DNA of 64,000 nt from Mangrovicoccus sp049603835 (GTDB taxonomy: Bacteria > Pseudomonadota > Alphaproteobacteria > Rhodobacterales > Rhodobacteraceae): assembly GCA_049603835.1 (NCBI GenBank), contig JBMYSZ010000011.1:1-64000 (forward strand). Direction: 5' to 3'. The notes beneath the pieces are model-generated. The model was not told where the DNA came from. It was given only the letters and a program-made list of their open reading frames with translations, and did no database searches. Positions 22,801 to 27,057 of the stretch are shown here, in pieces. Position 1 is the stretch's first letter, and every line of letters starts with the position of its first letter. The translations under genes and the position numbers were made by a program.

Positions 22801-25800
22801 TCACACGGACCGAGCAGGCAGATGGCGAGCCCGTGGGCTGCAATATCGAAGCCTATGTGAGCTATGACTATAAGTTAGTGGACCGGGATGGAGACCCAGA
22901 AACCGGGCCGGAGGTCACCACCATCGTCCCGATCGGCTATTCAAATGTGGATGGGATCTGCCCTCAGGGGAATGATATCTCGGTGCCATTTAGCTTTGGC
23001 GGTGGCTTCACCGGTGGCGGCGGCATCGTCGGCGGTGGTGGCGGTAGTGCCAGCTTCGGCGGTGCCGCAAGCGGGGTAGTTTCGACCCCGCCGCAATCTC
23101 AGACATATACTCCGCCGGTCCAAGTGGATCATGGGGTGGAAGTCGAAGTGCGCATTGCCATTGCCCAAGAAGTTGTGCTGACGCGCCAAGGTTTTGAAGG
23201 CCTCCTAGAGCTCACCAATTTCGACACTGAAGACATTACCAATGTGGAAGTCACCATTGAAATTCGCGACGAGTTTGGCTTCCTCGTGGCCGAAGGCAGT
23301 TTCGGTATTCTTGATCCTGAATTGCAAGGGCTAACTGGCGTTGATGGGACGGGTATTTTGGCGGCTGGCCAATCGGGGTCGGCTCTCTTTACCATTGTTC
23401 CGACCGCCGAAGCTGCACCTAGCGGACCGCAGAATTACACAATCGGCGGGCGGCTGAAATATGTCTCGGATAATGGTGAGGCCCGCGATATTCAGTTGAC
23501 CGGCACGACCGTCACGGTAGAGCCTGTACCCGAGCTTCATCTTGACTACTTCTTGCAGCGCGATGTGTTCTCGGATGATCCATTCTCGCCTTATACCGGC
23601 GAGTATGCCACCCCCGAGGAATATCTCTCGCCCTATCCAGGGGGCGTTGAGCCAAACCTGCCTTTCGATCTGGGGGTTTTGGTGCGCAATGAAGGTGCCG
23701 GCGTGGCGCGCAATCTAACGATTGAAAGTGCTCAGCCCGAGATTATCGAAAATGAGCAGGGGCTTTTGATCGATTTCGAAATCATCGGGGCCGAGATCAA
23801 CGGTGCGGCGGCACAACCGACCCTGCTGGCAGATTTCGGTGATGTGGCAGCCAATAGCGGCGCGGTTGGTCTGTGGAAAATGCAATCAGATTTGCAGGGG
23901 CGTTTCGTAGATTACGACGCGACCTTCACCCAGACGGGCATTCTATCGGGCTATCCCGAACTGTCATTGATCGAGACGGTAGAGATCCATGAGTTGATCC
24001 ATACAGTTAAGGATGACCGCGCCGGAGCCGATGATTTGCCGGACTTCCTGGTGAATGATGTGGCCGACGCCGAGTTCATGCCAGATATGCTTTATACCTC
24101 TGATGGGACGGTCGAAGCGGTCGATCTTGGAACGGTGACTGTCATTGATGGGGATCCGCTAGATCTTGATATGGTTGTGCAGATCACCGGCGGTAATGGT
24201 TGGACGTATGCCTTCTTTGATGGATCGAACCTGTTGGATCTTCAGGTGGCTTCGGTGCAGCGCTCTGATGGGTCATTCGTCGATCCTAACAATATTTGGC
24301 AGACTGACCGGGTTTTCCCTGACCATGGTCGCCCGACCTATGAGGATCGGGTTCATTTGCTGGATTATGGCAGCGGTTCAGAAACCTATACCTTCACCTT
24401 CTTTGATCCTACGCCGAATATAGCGCCAATTGCTGTGGATGACGCTTTTGCTATTGCGACCGAAGCTGCGCTAACGGGAAATCTGTTTGACGATAACGGT
24501 TTTGGAGCCGATAGCGACCCCGAAGCCGACCCGCTAAGCATCACCGAGGTCAATGGTTTTGCCTCTTATGTGGGTCAAAGCATTACGCTTGCTTCCGGTG
24601 CTCTTCTGACGGTCAATGGCGATGGCAGCTTCAGCTATGATCCAAATGGGCTGACGGTCGCATTGGGGGCCGGGGAAAGCTTGGTCGACATGGTCGAGTA
24701 CACCCTGAGCGATGGGGACCTGACGGACCAAGCCACTGCGAGCTTTACGGTTTTGGGAACAAATAAAGCTCCGACTGTGACCTCACCTGCGTCGGTTTCT
24801 GTTGCGGAGAATTCCACCGCAGTCATGACAGTGAACGGCACAGATCCCGATGGAGATCCGCTAAGTTATGCGATTTCCGGCGGCGCCGATGCGGGGCTGT
24901 TCTGGATTGATCCGGTGACCGGGGATCTGAGCTTCGCCGTGTCTCCTGATTACGAAAACCCGGCGGATGCGGATGGGGATAACATCTATCAGCTACAGCT
25001 AGGGATCAGTGATGGGTCTTTGGTTACGCAACAAAATCTATCGGTTGAGGTTACAAATCTAACAGAGATCCTAACGACAGTCTCAATCGGCGTGGATAGT
25101 CTAGGTGATTTCGAAGGCGATACCGGGACGCGGTCGGTGACTTTCACGGTCAACCGGATAGGGGATTTGTCGAATTCTGTGACGATCGACCTATCCCAAA
25201 CCGGGGACGCAGATGCGCAAGACCTGGTGGCAAACCTGCCAACCCAAATCACCTTGGCGGCAGGGCAGACTAGTGCCGAAATTGTGGCAGAGATTATTGG
25301 CGATTATGCCATTGAAGGTCACAAGACCCTGGAATTGGAAATTCTGGGGACGGATCGCGGTGATCATATCCTTGGCACAACGATCGCGCGGCATGACATC
25401 TATGATGATGACTTACCAGCCGATGCGCAGAACAAGGATTTCTTCATCGGACAGAACGATTGGTATTCGGGCAATGTCTTCTATTACGGCGCTTATGGAA
25501 ATGATGTTCCGCAAGGCGAGTTGAGCCTGCTTCAGATAAACGGCGCGGATGTGGCGTTTGATACACCCATGACCCTCGCTTCTGGCGCGCTTTTAACGGT
25601 CAGTTCCAATGGTCTGTTTACCTATGATCCCAATGGGAAGTTCTCGTATCTGCGCGAAGAGGAGCCTGGCTATGATAGCTTTACATATACGGTAGAAAGC
25701 CTGACCACGCTTAACGGAACTCCAACTCAAGATAGTGCTCAGATTGGGTTCTATATCTACGGGTATAATGATGCGCCGATTTTAAGCGGGCCAGATGCGG

Positions 25801-26402
25801 CTTTCGTGATCGAAGGCCAAACTTATGTCGATCAATTTGCGGCAACCGACGCAGAAGGTGATGGGCTGATATATTCCCTGAGCGGTGCTGATGCGGGGCT
25901 GTTCCAGATTGATGCCGAGACCGGGGAGCTAAGCTTTGCTCAGGCCACGGATTTCACCGCATTGACGCAAAATGGCGATCCAGAACGGCATTTGACGCGG
26001 CATGTGACGGTCGAAGTGACGGATGGTCGTTTAGTCGATAGCATCGATTTGGATGTCACTTTGCTGAAAGATTCCGACGGCGATGGCGTCCAAGATATTG
26101 GCTATAATGGATTGGCCGGGGATAACGCAGTTAACCACGCCAATGCAGATCAGCGGGACACTGATGGCGATGGTTATGGCAATATCATTGATTTCGATTT
26201 CAACGGAAATGGTCTCAATGATGCGTTGGATCTGAATTTCTTCTTAGCGACTTATAACAGTCGGCTTGGCGACGCGAATTTCCAGGAAGATGCAGATGCG
26301 AACGACAATGGCGCGATCGACGCCTTGGATCTGAACACTTTCCTCAGCGTGTACTCACTTTCCCTGAACGGCCAATCCTGGTCCGACCTCTATCAAATCT
26401 AA
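1848..26402 (+). CDS. Giant modular surface adhesin: eight beta-propellers, C-type lectin, Calx-beta, CARDB, dockerin
   Basis: A protein of about 8184 residues, probably extracellular and adhesive. The start is ATG 1848 (GAAAGG eight bases before it), not the TTG 54 bases earlier. Residues 10-4580: eight seven-bladed propellers of GGFVVVW...GVYAQRFD repeats, the first seven each followed by a cadherin-like module (near 413-581, 983-1147, 1540-1705, 2087-2410, 2833-2998, 3415-3575, 3991-4161). Then cadherin-like (to 4696), PKD (to 4790), Ig-like/VCBS repeats (to 5361), C-type lectin with EPN at 5458-5460, more VCBS, a jelly-roll-like insert (5724-5906), cadherin, Calx-beta (to 6136), CARDB-like and prealbumin-like region (6360-7525) with a Gly-rich hinge near 7047-7080, a second VCBS-cadherin-Calx-beta-VCBS-cadherin set, and a dockerin (from about 8075). 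No Sec signal peptide and no RTX nonapeptides are visible. It is probably co-transcribed with the cohesin-like gene 29 bases on. Confidence 0.9.
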   Translation: MNIPFTPDLGINVFETGTQSGARMTVLADGRYVVTWHSQGQDGSDYGIFAQLYTNTGQRIGTSFQVNSYAAGSQDYPQIAALEDGGFVIVWQSYGQDGDRYGGYGQRFDAAGQAIGDEFQINTITYRDQTFISVVGTTDGGFAITFTDYGADTSSTSYADIRLRIYDDQGQPVAADQTVNTVTYRLQTDPKISRIEASGDANQLSAGGLVVVWTDLSGSSDHPDRSSYRVLMQRFAEDGTALGIETQVNTTAVYTQHIPVVAGLAGGRYVVSWMSTGNEDGGGYYYAIVAQVYNGDGTKVGGEFVVNQTTYRNQTYPVITATDDGGFIIAYTHQDGSYSDGSGYMALARRFDADGNALGDEFRLNATTEGNQWAGDIGDLGNGQFVALMTSPDSEGEGVYQRLFNSDGTAPAIEAPEIEALSVSRVFGENALNAGLQRIDTDGKAAVSDADSADFSGGRLIVSPLGYVKYNDDFGPIDGAAQHQLGFVSGRVSVAGGVVSVDGIDIGTLSSDGQDGAPLILDLNAAATPANLEVLIEHLGYGNSSDDPVSGISYQILLEDGDGAASDPYVIEIEITPESDDAAARVGLDTRVETDTSYDAERAWSAETFDPVTGAINGYVTVWNSNGQDGSGYGVYAQRFDLQGEKLGGEFQVNSYSSSDQRYSHIAGLTDGGFVITWSSYHQDGSYWGIYAARYDANGDLVAGQEEVRVNSYTSSHQYVPYVVGTSDGGYQIAWRSNGQDGNGYGVYTQRYDNTGAKIGGETLVNQTTSGGQYSEPILALPNGRVFMGWQSSSGDGSGYAAYGRFIDADGNLEGDEFLLATTSAGDQNYGRSALLSDGTILVAWNSYGQDGSESGVYIRKFAQDGTALSEEIRVNDQTSGAQYIHDIVALDNGRFVVIFNDTSRPSPGSGEDVLAQVFDNDLSRVDSEFIVNADVSGSQRTAGAVALAGGNFVVTFTDTQPSPDQIRQQIFGTASDFPVSEAPELTGLSGTWTITEAQAQAGLALAPAGALTLTDPDSANFDGGVLRLSRTTLTGEASYYSGEDGEGQDSLSFAAPVTLNGSDISIGGQIIGQLISDGQNGADLEILFTAAATPALVEDLLRAVQYQNSSDDPAPSRSYLVELTDGDGGALAEDWSFTLDISPDADSPLTPVGEEQGVNQHTEGEQYGPQIATLADGGWVVVWYQAGEQDPDGIYLQRYTADGAFYGAPEIVNTATEGYQYEPQIAALSDGGWVVVWTDNAATSVVKAQRYDAFGAMIGGETVIGELPDDSDYQPAVIGDAAGGFGVSYSANGLDGSGYGIAYRHVAADGTLSAEIQVNETTSSTQDQSDLALLSNGQTVVVYAAETSGTSGDGSSTGIFARILDASGQPLGSEFQINELTSGGQHSPVVIATQTGFAVAWAGATSGYTAIRFFDQAGQALTGESAIYDSGIGSSGNDVDLIELADGRILAAMESYKPSGESYEGIVGQLYGADGTRIDGYFRINTDTSDYQQAVALAALPSGGAAAVWQSASAQDDDAGTGIRLQLFGDAADFSFLGADPILGLSTSRELDEATANLGLQRLDADGTVAVGALPSSLDGAVLTLAQYGAEEEDNYGAGEGTKALNLGLIPGQLGNGDLSLSGTDILIDGVIVADILSDGQAGAPLQMQLTANATAESLEAILGALGVSTDSDDPSPQTLSLNISKTASFALPQKLIDLSWTPEQDSALIAHELRQVSSWYDSKGQIVELTGGGFVVVWQASNHDNYHTDSNNGIFAQLYGANRQPLGAAFIVNETIAGDQSDPQVAALADGGFAVSYTGYNMEAGSDSSTTYDGVFTTSFDASGTRIQPETQINPNDAQYQSESAIAALSTGGYAVVYQDSNATYGYYDIWLQLVDDAGVFASRVQVDTEADYRHATSPQIAALFGGDGSQTGFAVSYLGAGSQAMLRIYDLTGAATDVPIALSQIPSGASYDITGRATGGYVITWVDGSDIYGQIFAENGTALAPAFLVTGSNMTGSAPVVTAMQDGGFVIGWTGNGLADSNGVYAQRYDATGARIDGPELINPSDTSSQSQLDLAGSSTGGFLSVYSFGNIFLREFSPSGETGLDPILTGFDGSENRYTGAVLGKVFPIDVTVGFEAMGSLDGGALRVYFHLGGKATDTLSLIENSRVSVSGVDVSVDGTVIGQIDATEDGSAGQALTIALNANADSVAVEELIEALGYQANQDQYDLRYEYRQIAVDVTDSAGNQTDPARKQLYFSYAGNQTVFELNGWLDDYPRLDYSTLKDGPVRWDGDVGIRSQYADDWDGGYLEFLLNHNHGNGLVFSFEDEGSDAGQIGFDGTEVSYGGVVFGTVRAGYHGTGTYDHWIIDFNDQASNESVEALIEAMTVEAQGTQSYSYIYPYMTLANGVGASTSQSRAYIYLDHYNDLGTTETDPSQSPEAQVNAFTYGEQTWPFIAALADGGYIIIWQSQYQLDPLSSSYELFAQRYDEWGNKLGREFSVTDIAGNAGNYRAIGLANGGFVITWKDTGGRAEDSSGVFGRVYAADGMPGDIFLVNEATHSTQSQSWMTPLADGRFAVVYRSFASVTNSGDIYARFFLADGTADGGEIQINSRTADSQYNPSITELPNGDLMIIWEDYGYKYYEPYKYNSYLDDVRVQRLSSSGELLALDGSALNGASGETVLTATYGTYFGNERIQALSPSPELPEGGFVAVWTDSTTNNINGQIYALDGTLIRDTFTLTQYSGGTQSHPSLLPTSDGGFILTYYDSNARDGSGNAILQQRFTADGSFDGLPVVINEEGAGNQDQAWAAQLVNGTIVTAWRSDTNGEAGDGNGSGIFHSLSNQPSLPSGAEDPILLGMEEQVSLQEADLNAGITPFDADGRLSLTDADSLDFDGGTLLVTRLAGSGTSLDPALRPEDAREGDPGFATAGGVSLAGADISVNGVHIATLVQNGLAGAPLELLFNSNASVEAVEALLAQLGVRSDSDSPAPLRSFNLRLSDGDGGSYEQNIELSIVPEIDAPVVPESGERLVNTYSDSTQDRADIATLYDPITGEPSGYVIVWQSTGQDYPSEINSGIFAQTFDLMGQPTSAEFQVNSFAEQAQNYPNVVGLTGGGFVIAWDDYALYAQNREGDTSSRAAMARVYDADGLPLGEGFVLNQETSGEQRQVKVTALADGGFAAGYISANSGSAGDGNSWGVFGRLFDADGTARGSEFGVNSTTYQEQSYPQLAELGNGNLFYTWTSLYQDTGGSDYGIYGRVLDASGAEIVPEFHIGSYLANDQAPWVVESLPDGGVIVVYRSDTQDSSSNGVYQQRYDINGQPVGEEQRVNDLWSGNQANADVTVFADGSWLVAFYDAPSGMILGQRYDANGNRVDGNFEISETDHSSYTYPAVAALEGERFVAAYQSADSAIDGSAGAVLQRAFGGAELSQAPVITGLPENVTLDEAAVNSAPQQLFPHLSLGDAQSSDFSGGRLILAVIDDATVQRQFSAQDAQAQDQLSVLSGNGVVVTGADIFVDSLHIATISRDGSDGADLIIELLAGASAAQVERVVEQLAYANSSDDPEAGRSLSLILSDGEGGVLSETIALSITPQVETVQPVGGDIAVNSTTLNEQNTSDVAALIDPVTGEATGYVVVWQSYGQDTPAANNMGVYAQIFDLSGAPVGGEIRVADTVGGSQAGAKVIGTPAGGFAVVWWDDSSTHHSYSQSVAQIFDASGAKQGAEIHVEADAALNAHEYNPEIAVATNGDLIVVRHLTTSPYSLIIDWLSSSGAASGSEVQIQLGAGQNIEHSDLAVLSDGRIIVVFQVGGLDGSSKGIFGQILNADGSLQGGVFQINSHAADDQLAPAVAAVGDGFVVAFTSSELDDGDFNYDYNYAGVYARHFDATGTALGAQILINRQVNGEQNQPDVIGHADGSYTVVYSGNSGADGNGFGVFAQKMGADDTRIDGPLQINEQFYSTQNSPSVAALGDTAYVVAYSAYTGTNGTDSSGDGSHYGIYTRLMGDASVFGSGEGPVVDGVNAHVTYAENDLNGIPQLIDANGAAAVSDLDSANFDGGRLLVTMAIASAPLIEQINSPDDLTQDSLGLRQGARITIQATDVLIDGVIVAQIVSNGLAGAPFELVLNDQVTPELAELLIENLTYANASDDPLPERLIRLQLTDGDGGRSEPLLVTVEITPTPDAALPQGGEQQANTYTTDNQSAPEMTSLADGSFLIVWHSSGQDGSGSGVFGQRVAADGSLLARDGSALAAGATDEFQLNSYTSSTQNWPEIAALPDGGWIAVWYGNSATDSAGITARRFDAAGNPVEPDGSPLVGTGEWQVNSAYTSYSQADPKVAALLGVNAGKFVITWESQHEDGSDYAVTTQIYNADGTPDGASFFANSTLTAEQSNPEITALSDGGFFISWHSFNSTDGLGLDTGDGERYGVFAQRFDASGAAMGSELQINSFTADDQTYPSVTELSNGNIVVVWTDDTKDLYGQGIFATVIAPDGSEIVPEFRVNDQTINGQYDPHVAALDTGGFVIVYTDANGTDGSSEGVYAQQYSASGGRVDSQFLVNSETSSTQFQPSITALADGGFAIAWTSYTSGTAGDGNSYGVFYQTYANATPLALNVDFSGDEDTIITLDAASFEASFSDPDGQSLQAIRIESLPALGTLALNGAPVVPSQVVTIADLQAGLLTFTPIADLDSADSFEISASDGINYSPIGTVSIDLLPINDAPGLSVGGDVTIGEGGNINKPITVSDPDDDHRYYTVDYGDGSTGQFDNRNGSNTLSHVYTAEGTYTVTVSVDDKAGQANSVESESFVVTVQNAPPVAVSHTYYSNEDTGKTLNILGNDYDPGGDAFQITQLNGQAVQAGDTVTLGSGALVTLLVNGQVDFDPNGAWESNTPGDYPFDSFTYQITDADGASSTGTARIRMDGVNDAPDAADDTVEVLEGGIATGNVLADNGNGADSDVDRTASLSVSAVNGVAQDLGQAVTLASGGVLTLNADGSFTYDASAVPNGVMSDSFTYTLSDEYGATDPVDADVTVSILDTNTAPTAQDDAFSVTEDGTLTANVFDDTGSGADSDADGDSFTVAEVNGQVAQLGQTITLASGARASLNADGSFSYNTNGAHQGLGDGETATETLTYRLVDSEGALSPEAVITVTVTGDNDRPSVPTAFGSAIEDGPVAGGNALSAASDPDGDAVVITEVAGEVANLGQQITTAKGGLLTLNADGSYLYDPNGAFESLGTGQTSTDIITFTAWDGSSDAPVFSELRINVQGRNDAPAAIGDAFTVQEGATLTGNLLVDNGFGADSDIDAGDSLRIYAVNGGPAYVNSTITLSSGALLNVLADGSLSYDQNGAFDLLGGETATETFTYQARDAAGVPSNEVTATITITGLDPYSQIHSFTYAGASYEVWYRDTGMAWDQAQAFAAAKGGYLASIETADENDAIFAEVAALSQVWNNERWGPWLGGSDPHGSFSWESGLDFGYRAWPDGEPNDSGGVEDYVHYASYQQQEAYWNDVRLDGSGVVTAFIVEYRDPSADPAPVAQDDALSLSEGGAITGNLLVDNGNGADQSGTGAALTVVEVAGQSANIGQSLTTQDGDMVTINADGSLSFQAATRDGLAAGQSAMVDIDYTIFDGSNTATATASFTIHGVNDAPVARDDSFTTDEDAVALTGNLFADNGFGADSDPDSGDSFTITAVNGQAASVGAQIALGTGLLTVNADGSFSFAPAGGYEDLAQGDSSSESFTYTISDGAVVQETVFFADFDDGALPGEVSGLGTVESVQGYEGLGGFSGNFLRNTGTGNPAGSTLLSLAGLPEHDALRISFDLAVIDSWDGSIGNSAPDYFNLEIDTVLAQFASFGFANKSPIIPPEMNKTVPVGVYGFNATYPEHGGYHVSFEIAHSAASAVLDFFASGAGWQGGADESFAIDNLHVEALSSSSTATATIQIDGRNDAPSVTSAASASIEENTTAVANITGSDPDGDALSYLITGGDDAALFDIDAQSGALSFKAAPDYEAPGDADGDNIYEVQIGAYDGSVTATQDMTVTVTDVVEIVATLSITIDSLGDFEGNSGARQVTFTISRSGDLSQPVTVDLAQSGTADSADLLAALPSQVTLAAGQASIAVVAEIAGDHELEAGETLTLTLTGTDRADHGIGTAMASHEIYNDDLAPDALDDYYETDQGASVSGNLFYAGPMGDDSPEGTLTLTQLDGASFAFDTPITLASGALLTLSANGNFTYDPNGQFDDLAQDEPFADSFTYTVQGLTTQNGQPLTDTATAQIMVFGLNDAPLAADDIGQGFRTYSDTGFTTASVLGNDSDPDTLDTLNVIGFDDSTTLGLVTDNGDGTFSYDPNGKFDHLAHGERVYDSFTYTISDGAVTDTATVSVRIEGAQSLPDLIVQNVVLPAQAYGEDQVTVTYTLANQGDADAGTFTERLVWSEDMILDKGDILARDVSLGSPLAQGGSIDRSILLDVPDHLGELYLLVQVDGLVEVLEKNEGNNIGMTSTQVLPEFTAQILSTPTNAALGDSFAITGRATRSKDGQPANAEFVTIDATIDGVTRSFAVLTDINGNFTVDYPAFDTGGGVLSLSARSPENPGEDAGPEAVVNLFGFDFDQDLFEGSVIEGNSVSFSLDVTNLAGLDMTGITGSVSGLDPNLSVSFDMVPSSLAGHATDQVQVTVSAGADAGNHITGDGFTLNLTSAEGASAAIDVNMGVINRAADLVLSTGTLTGGMPLGEMTTLTFTVSNEGGLASGPIDVVLPNTPYLSLLSGSVIPSLDIGETAIVTIGLSPAANLPIGQYTGQILIQAAEDVEYLDYDFIATTDQTADLTVQVVDEFYYVDVNGPKLDHARVQIYDAFTGALVAENGDVDGEAVFADLPLGFYRVEIEADGHESRTVTVEVAAGRENRVEAFLPSQLVEYTFSVTEIAIEDRYEVVLEADFRTNVPAPVVKITPQIIDLHSLEMAGDSMTIDMTFENLGLIAANDIALHLGEHAFYDIVPLIDHIDWLDAKSSVTIPVTITRTEQADGEPVGCNIEAYVSYDYKLVDRDGDPETGPEVTTIVPIGYSNVDGICPQGNDISVPFSFGGGFTGGGGIVGGGGGSASFGGAASGVVSTPPQSQTYTPPVQVDHGVEVEVRIAIAQEVVLTRQGFEGLLELTNFDTEDITNVEVTIEIRDEFGFLVAEGSFGILDPELQGLTGVDGTGILAAGQSGSALFTIVPTAEAAPSGPQNYTIGGRLKYVSDNGEARDIQLTGTTVTVEPVPELHLDYFLQRDVFSDDPFSPYTGEYATPEEYLSPYPGGVEPNLPFDLGVLVRNEGAGVARNLTIESAQPEIIENEQGLLIDFEIIGAEINGAAAQPTLLADFGDVAANSGAVGLWKMQSDLQGRFVDYDATFTQTGILSGYPELSLIETVEIHELIHTVKDDRAGADDLPDFLVNDVADAEFMPDMLYTSDGTVEAVDLGTVTVIDGDPLDLDMVVQITGGNGWTYAFFDGSNLLDLQVASVQRSDGSFVDPNNIWQTDRVFPDHGRPTYEDRVHLLDYGSGSETYTFTFFDPTPNIAPIAVDDAFAIATEAALTGNLFDDNGFGADSDPEADPLSITEVNGFASYVGQSITLASGALLTVNGDGSFSYDPNGLTVALGAGESLVDMVEYTLSDGDLTDQATASFTVLGTNKAPTVTSPASVSVAENSTAVMTVNGTDPDGDPLSYAISGGADAGLFWIDPVTGDLSFAVSPDYENPADADGDNIYQLQLGISDGSLVTQQNLSVEVTNLTEILTTVSIGVDSLGDFEGDTGTRSVTFTVNRIGDLSNSVTIDLSQTGDADAQDLVANLPTQITLAAGQTSAEIVAEIIGDYAIEGHKTLELEILGTDRGDHILGTTIARHDIYDDDLPADAQNKDFFIGQNDWYSGNVFYYGAYGNDVPQGELSLLQINGADVAFDTPMTLASGALLTVSSNGLFTYDPNGKFSYLREEEPGYDSFTYTVESLTTLNGTPTQDSAQIGFYIYGYNDAPILSGPDAAFVIEGQTYVDQFAATDAEGDGLIYSLSGADAGLFQIDAETGELSFAQATDFTALTQNGDPERHLTRHVTVEVTDGRLVDSIDLDVTLLKDSDGDGVQDIGYNGLAGDNAVNHANADQRDTDGDGYGNIIDFDFNGNGLNDALDLNFFLATYNSRLGDANFQEDADANDNGAIDALDLNTFLSVYSLSLNGQSWSDLYQI
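1884..15590 (+). repeat. Eight tandem seven-bladed beta-propeller units within the giant gene
   Basis: The repeat is about 50-70 residues: an entry strand ending in GGFVVVW or a variant, a loop with DGSGYGVYAQRFD, then G...GGEFQVN and a Q before the next blade. I counted blades by eye in every block and found seven each time, 56 in all. Approximate blocks: 1884-3084, 3610-4775, 5305-6440, 6970-8095, 9095-10320, 10865-12080, 12595-13820, 14345-15590. Each of the first seven is followed by a module with a conserved DADSxxFxGG...GxDIxVDG...SDDP pattern, the third, fourth and sixth copies being partly diverged. The blades are diverged in sequence, which argues against very recent expansion. Confidence 0.85.
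17930..18350 (+). other. C-type lectin domain inside the giant protein
   Basis: Residues about 5361-5501 read as a C-type lectin fold: HSFTYAGASYEVW, then WDQAQAFAAAKGGYLASIET, WLGGSD, SWESG, and the calcium and sugar site WPDGEPNDSGG...YWNDV. The EPN triplet (5458-5460) is the signature associated with mannose-type ligands in animal C-type lectins, and the later WND supplies the second calcium ligand pair. The disulfide cysteines of animal lectins are absent, as in many bacterial versions. Glycan binding is inferred. Confidence 0.8.
26070..26399 (+). other. C-terminal calcium loops and type I dockerin of the giant protein
   Basis: The last 110 residues begin with thrombospondin-3-like acidic repeats (DSDGDGVQD, DTDGDGYGN). 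They continue with two EF-hand-like dockerin loops: DFNGNGLNDALDLNFFLATY and DANDNGAIDALDLNTFLSVY. Each has Asp/Asn at loop positions 1, 3 and 5, a D at 12 and the following LNxFLxxY helix, as in type I dockerins. Dockerins bind cohesins, and the next gene encodes a cohesin-like protein. The domain is at the extreme C-terminus, the usual place for a dockerin. Confidence 0.8.
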
Positions 26403-26431
26403 AACCCTGCTTGCAAATTTGGAGTATAATT

Positions 26432-27016
26432 ATGAATTCCCTTCTGAAACCCTTGGCTATTTCCGCTCTGGCTTTAGCCGCAGCCTCAGCTCATGCATCG
26501 ACATTTAGTTTCTACTCGCCGCAAGATCTGCAGAGCTTGAAAATTGGCGATAGTTTCTCAGTGAAACTTGCCTTCCAACCTAGCGCGACTGAAAATGTCA
26601 CTGCGTTTCTTTCAAATTTGAGCTTTGAAGAAGCGATGTTGAGCTATGATGGCGCGGATTTCAACCCTGGCTTCGCGCCGTTTCTCAATGTTCCCTATGG
26701 CAGTTTGGATAGTACGGTAGGTTCGCGTCGGAAATTGACGGGTATTGGCGCTAATGTCTTCTTCAGTCCTGCTATCAGCGGTGCGTCAATCGAGATTATC
26801 TCCTTCAATTTCACCGCGAAAATGGCTGGCACAGGGGTGATTTCCATCGACGAGCTGACTATCGCCAGTCTTCATTCTGAGCATGTTTCAAGTGCCAATA
26901 GCAGCTTAGACTTTACTATTCTCAGTGCTCCCATGGCCAATGTGCCTCTACCGGCTTCCTTGCCGCTTGCCTTGGCTGGGTTGGCCGGTTTGGCCGGTTT
27001 GCGCCGCAGGGCGTAG
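26432..27016 (+). CDS. Cohesin-like secreted protein with VPLPA-CTERM sorting tail
   Basis: A 194-residue exported protein. The ATG at 26432 follows GGAG by seven bases; the longer frame from TTG 26411 has no such site. Residues 1-23 form a Sec signal peptide ending AHAS. The body looks like a cohesin: KIGDSFSVKLAF, then LSFEEAMLSYDG, and near the end IISFNFTAKMAGTGVISIDEL, which match the beta-strands and the 'F-A-G' pattern of that family. The C-terminus is VPLPASLPLALAGLAGLAGL followed by RRRA. That is the VPLPA-CTERM signal: motif, hydrophobic helix, basic end, recognised by an exosortase. With the dockerin-ending giant gene 29 bases upstream, the likely role is a surface anchor for it. 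No exosortase is in the window. The sorting tail is sure, the cohesin assignment probable. Confidence 0.8.
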   Translation: MNSLLKPLAISALALAAASAHASTFSFYSPQDLQSLKIGDSFSVKLAFQPSATENVTAFLSNLSFEEAMLSYDGADFNPGFAPFLNVPYGSLDSTVGSRRKLTGIGANVFFSPAISGASIEIISFNFTAKMAGTGVISIDELTIASLHSEHVSSANSSLDFTILSAPMANVPLPASLPLALAGLAGLAGLRRRA

Positions 27017-27030
27017 CCGAAACGGTTTAA

Positions 27031-27057
27031 AGCAGGGGGTCTTTATAAACCCCTTGC
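27031..27057 (+). terminator. Possible terminator after the surface-protein operon
   Basis: GCAGGGG at 27032-27038 can pair with CCCCTTGC at 27050-27057 with one bulged base, leaving a loop of about 11. There is no proper T-tract after it, so this is a weak candidate, placed 14 bases after the stop codon of the cohesin-like gene. Confidence 0.35.

Noticed and set aside
1713..26402. Many long minus-strand reading frames inside the giant gene, for example 6855-8012, 13878-15005, 15213-16481 and 18891-20144
   Set aside because: They are shadows of the plus-strand codon pattern (frequent GAT, GGC and GCG). Their translations are rich in Ile, Arg and His, show no domains, and lack ribosome-binding sites.
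1848..26402. RTX-type hemolysin or adhesin
   Set aside because: The protein is giant and repetitive, but I see no GGxGxDxLx repeats. The calcium motifs are of dockerin, thrombospondin-3, Calx-beta and cadherin types.
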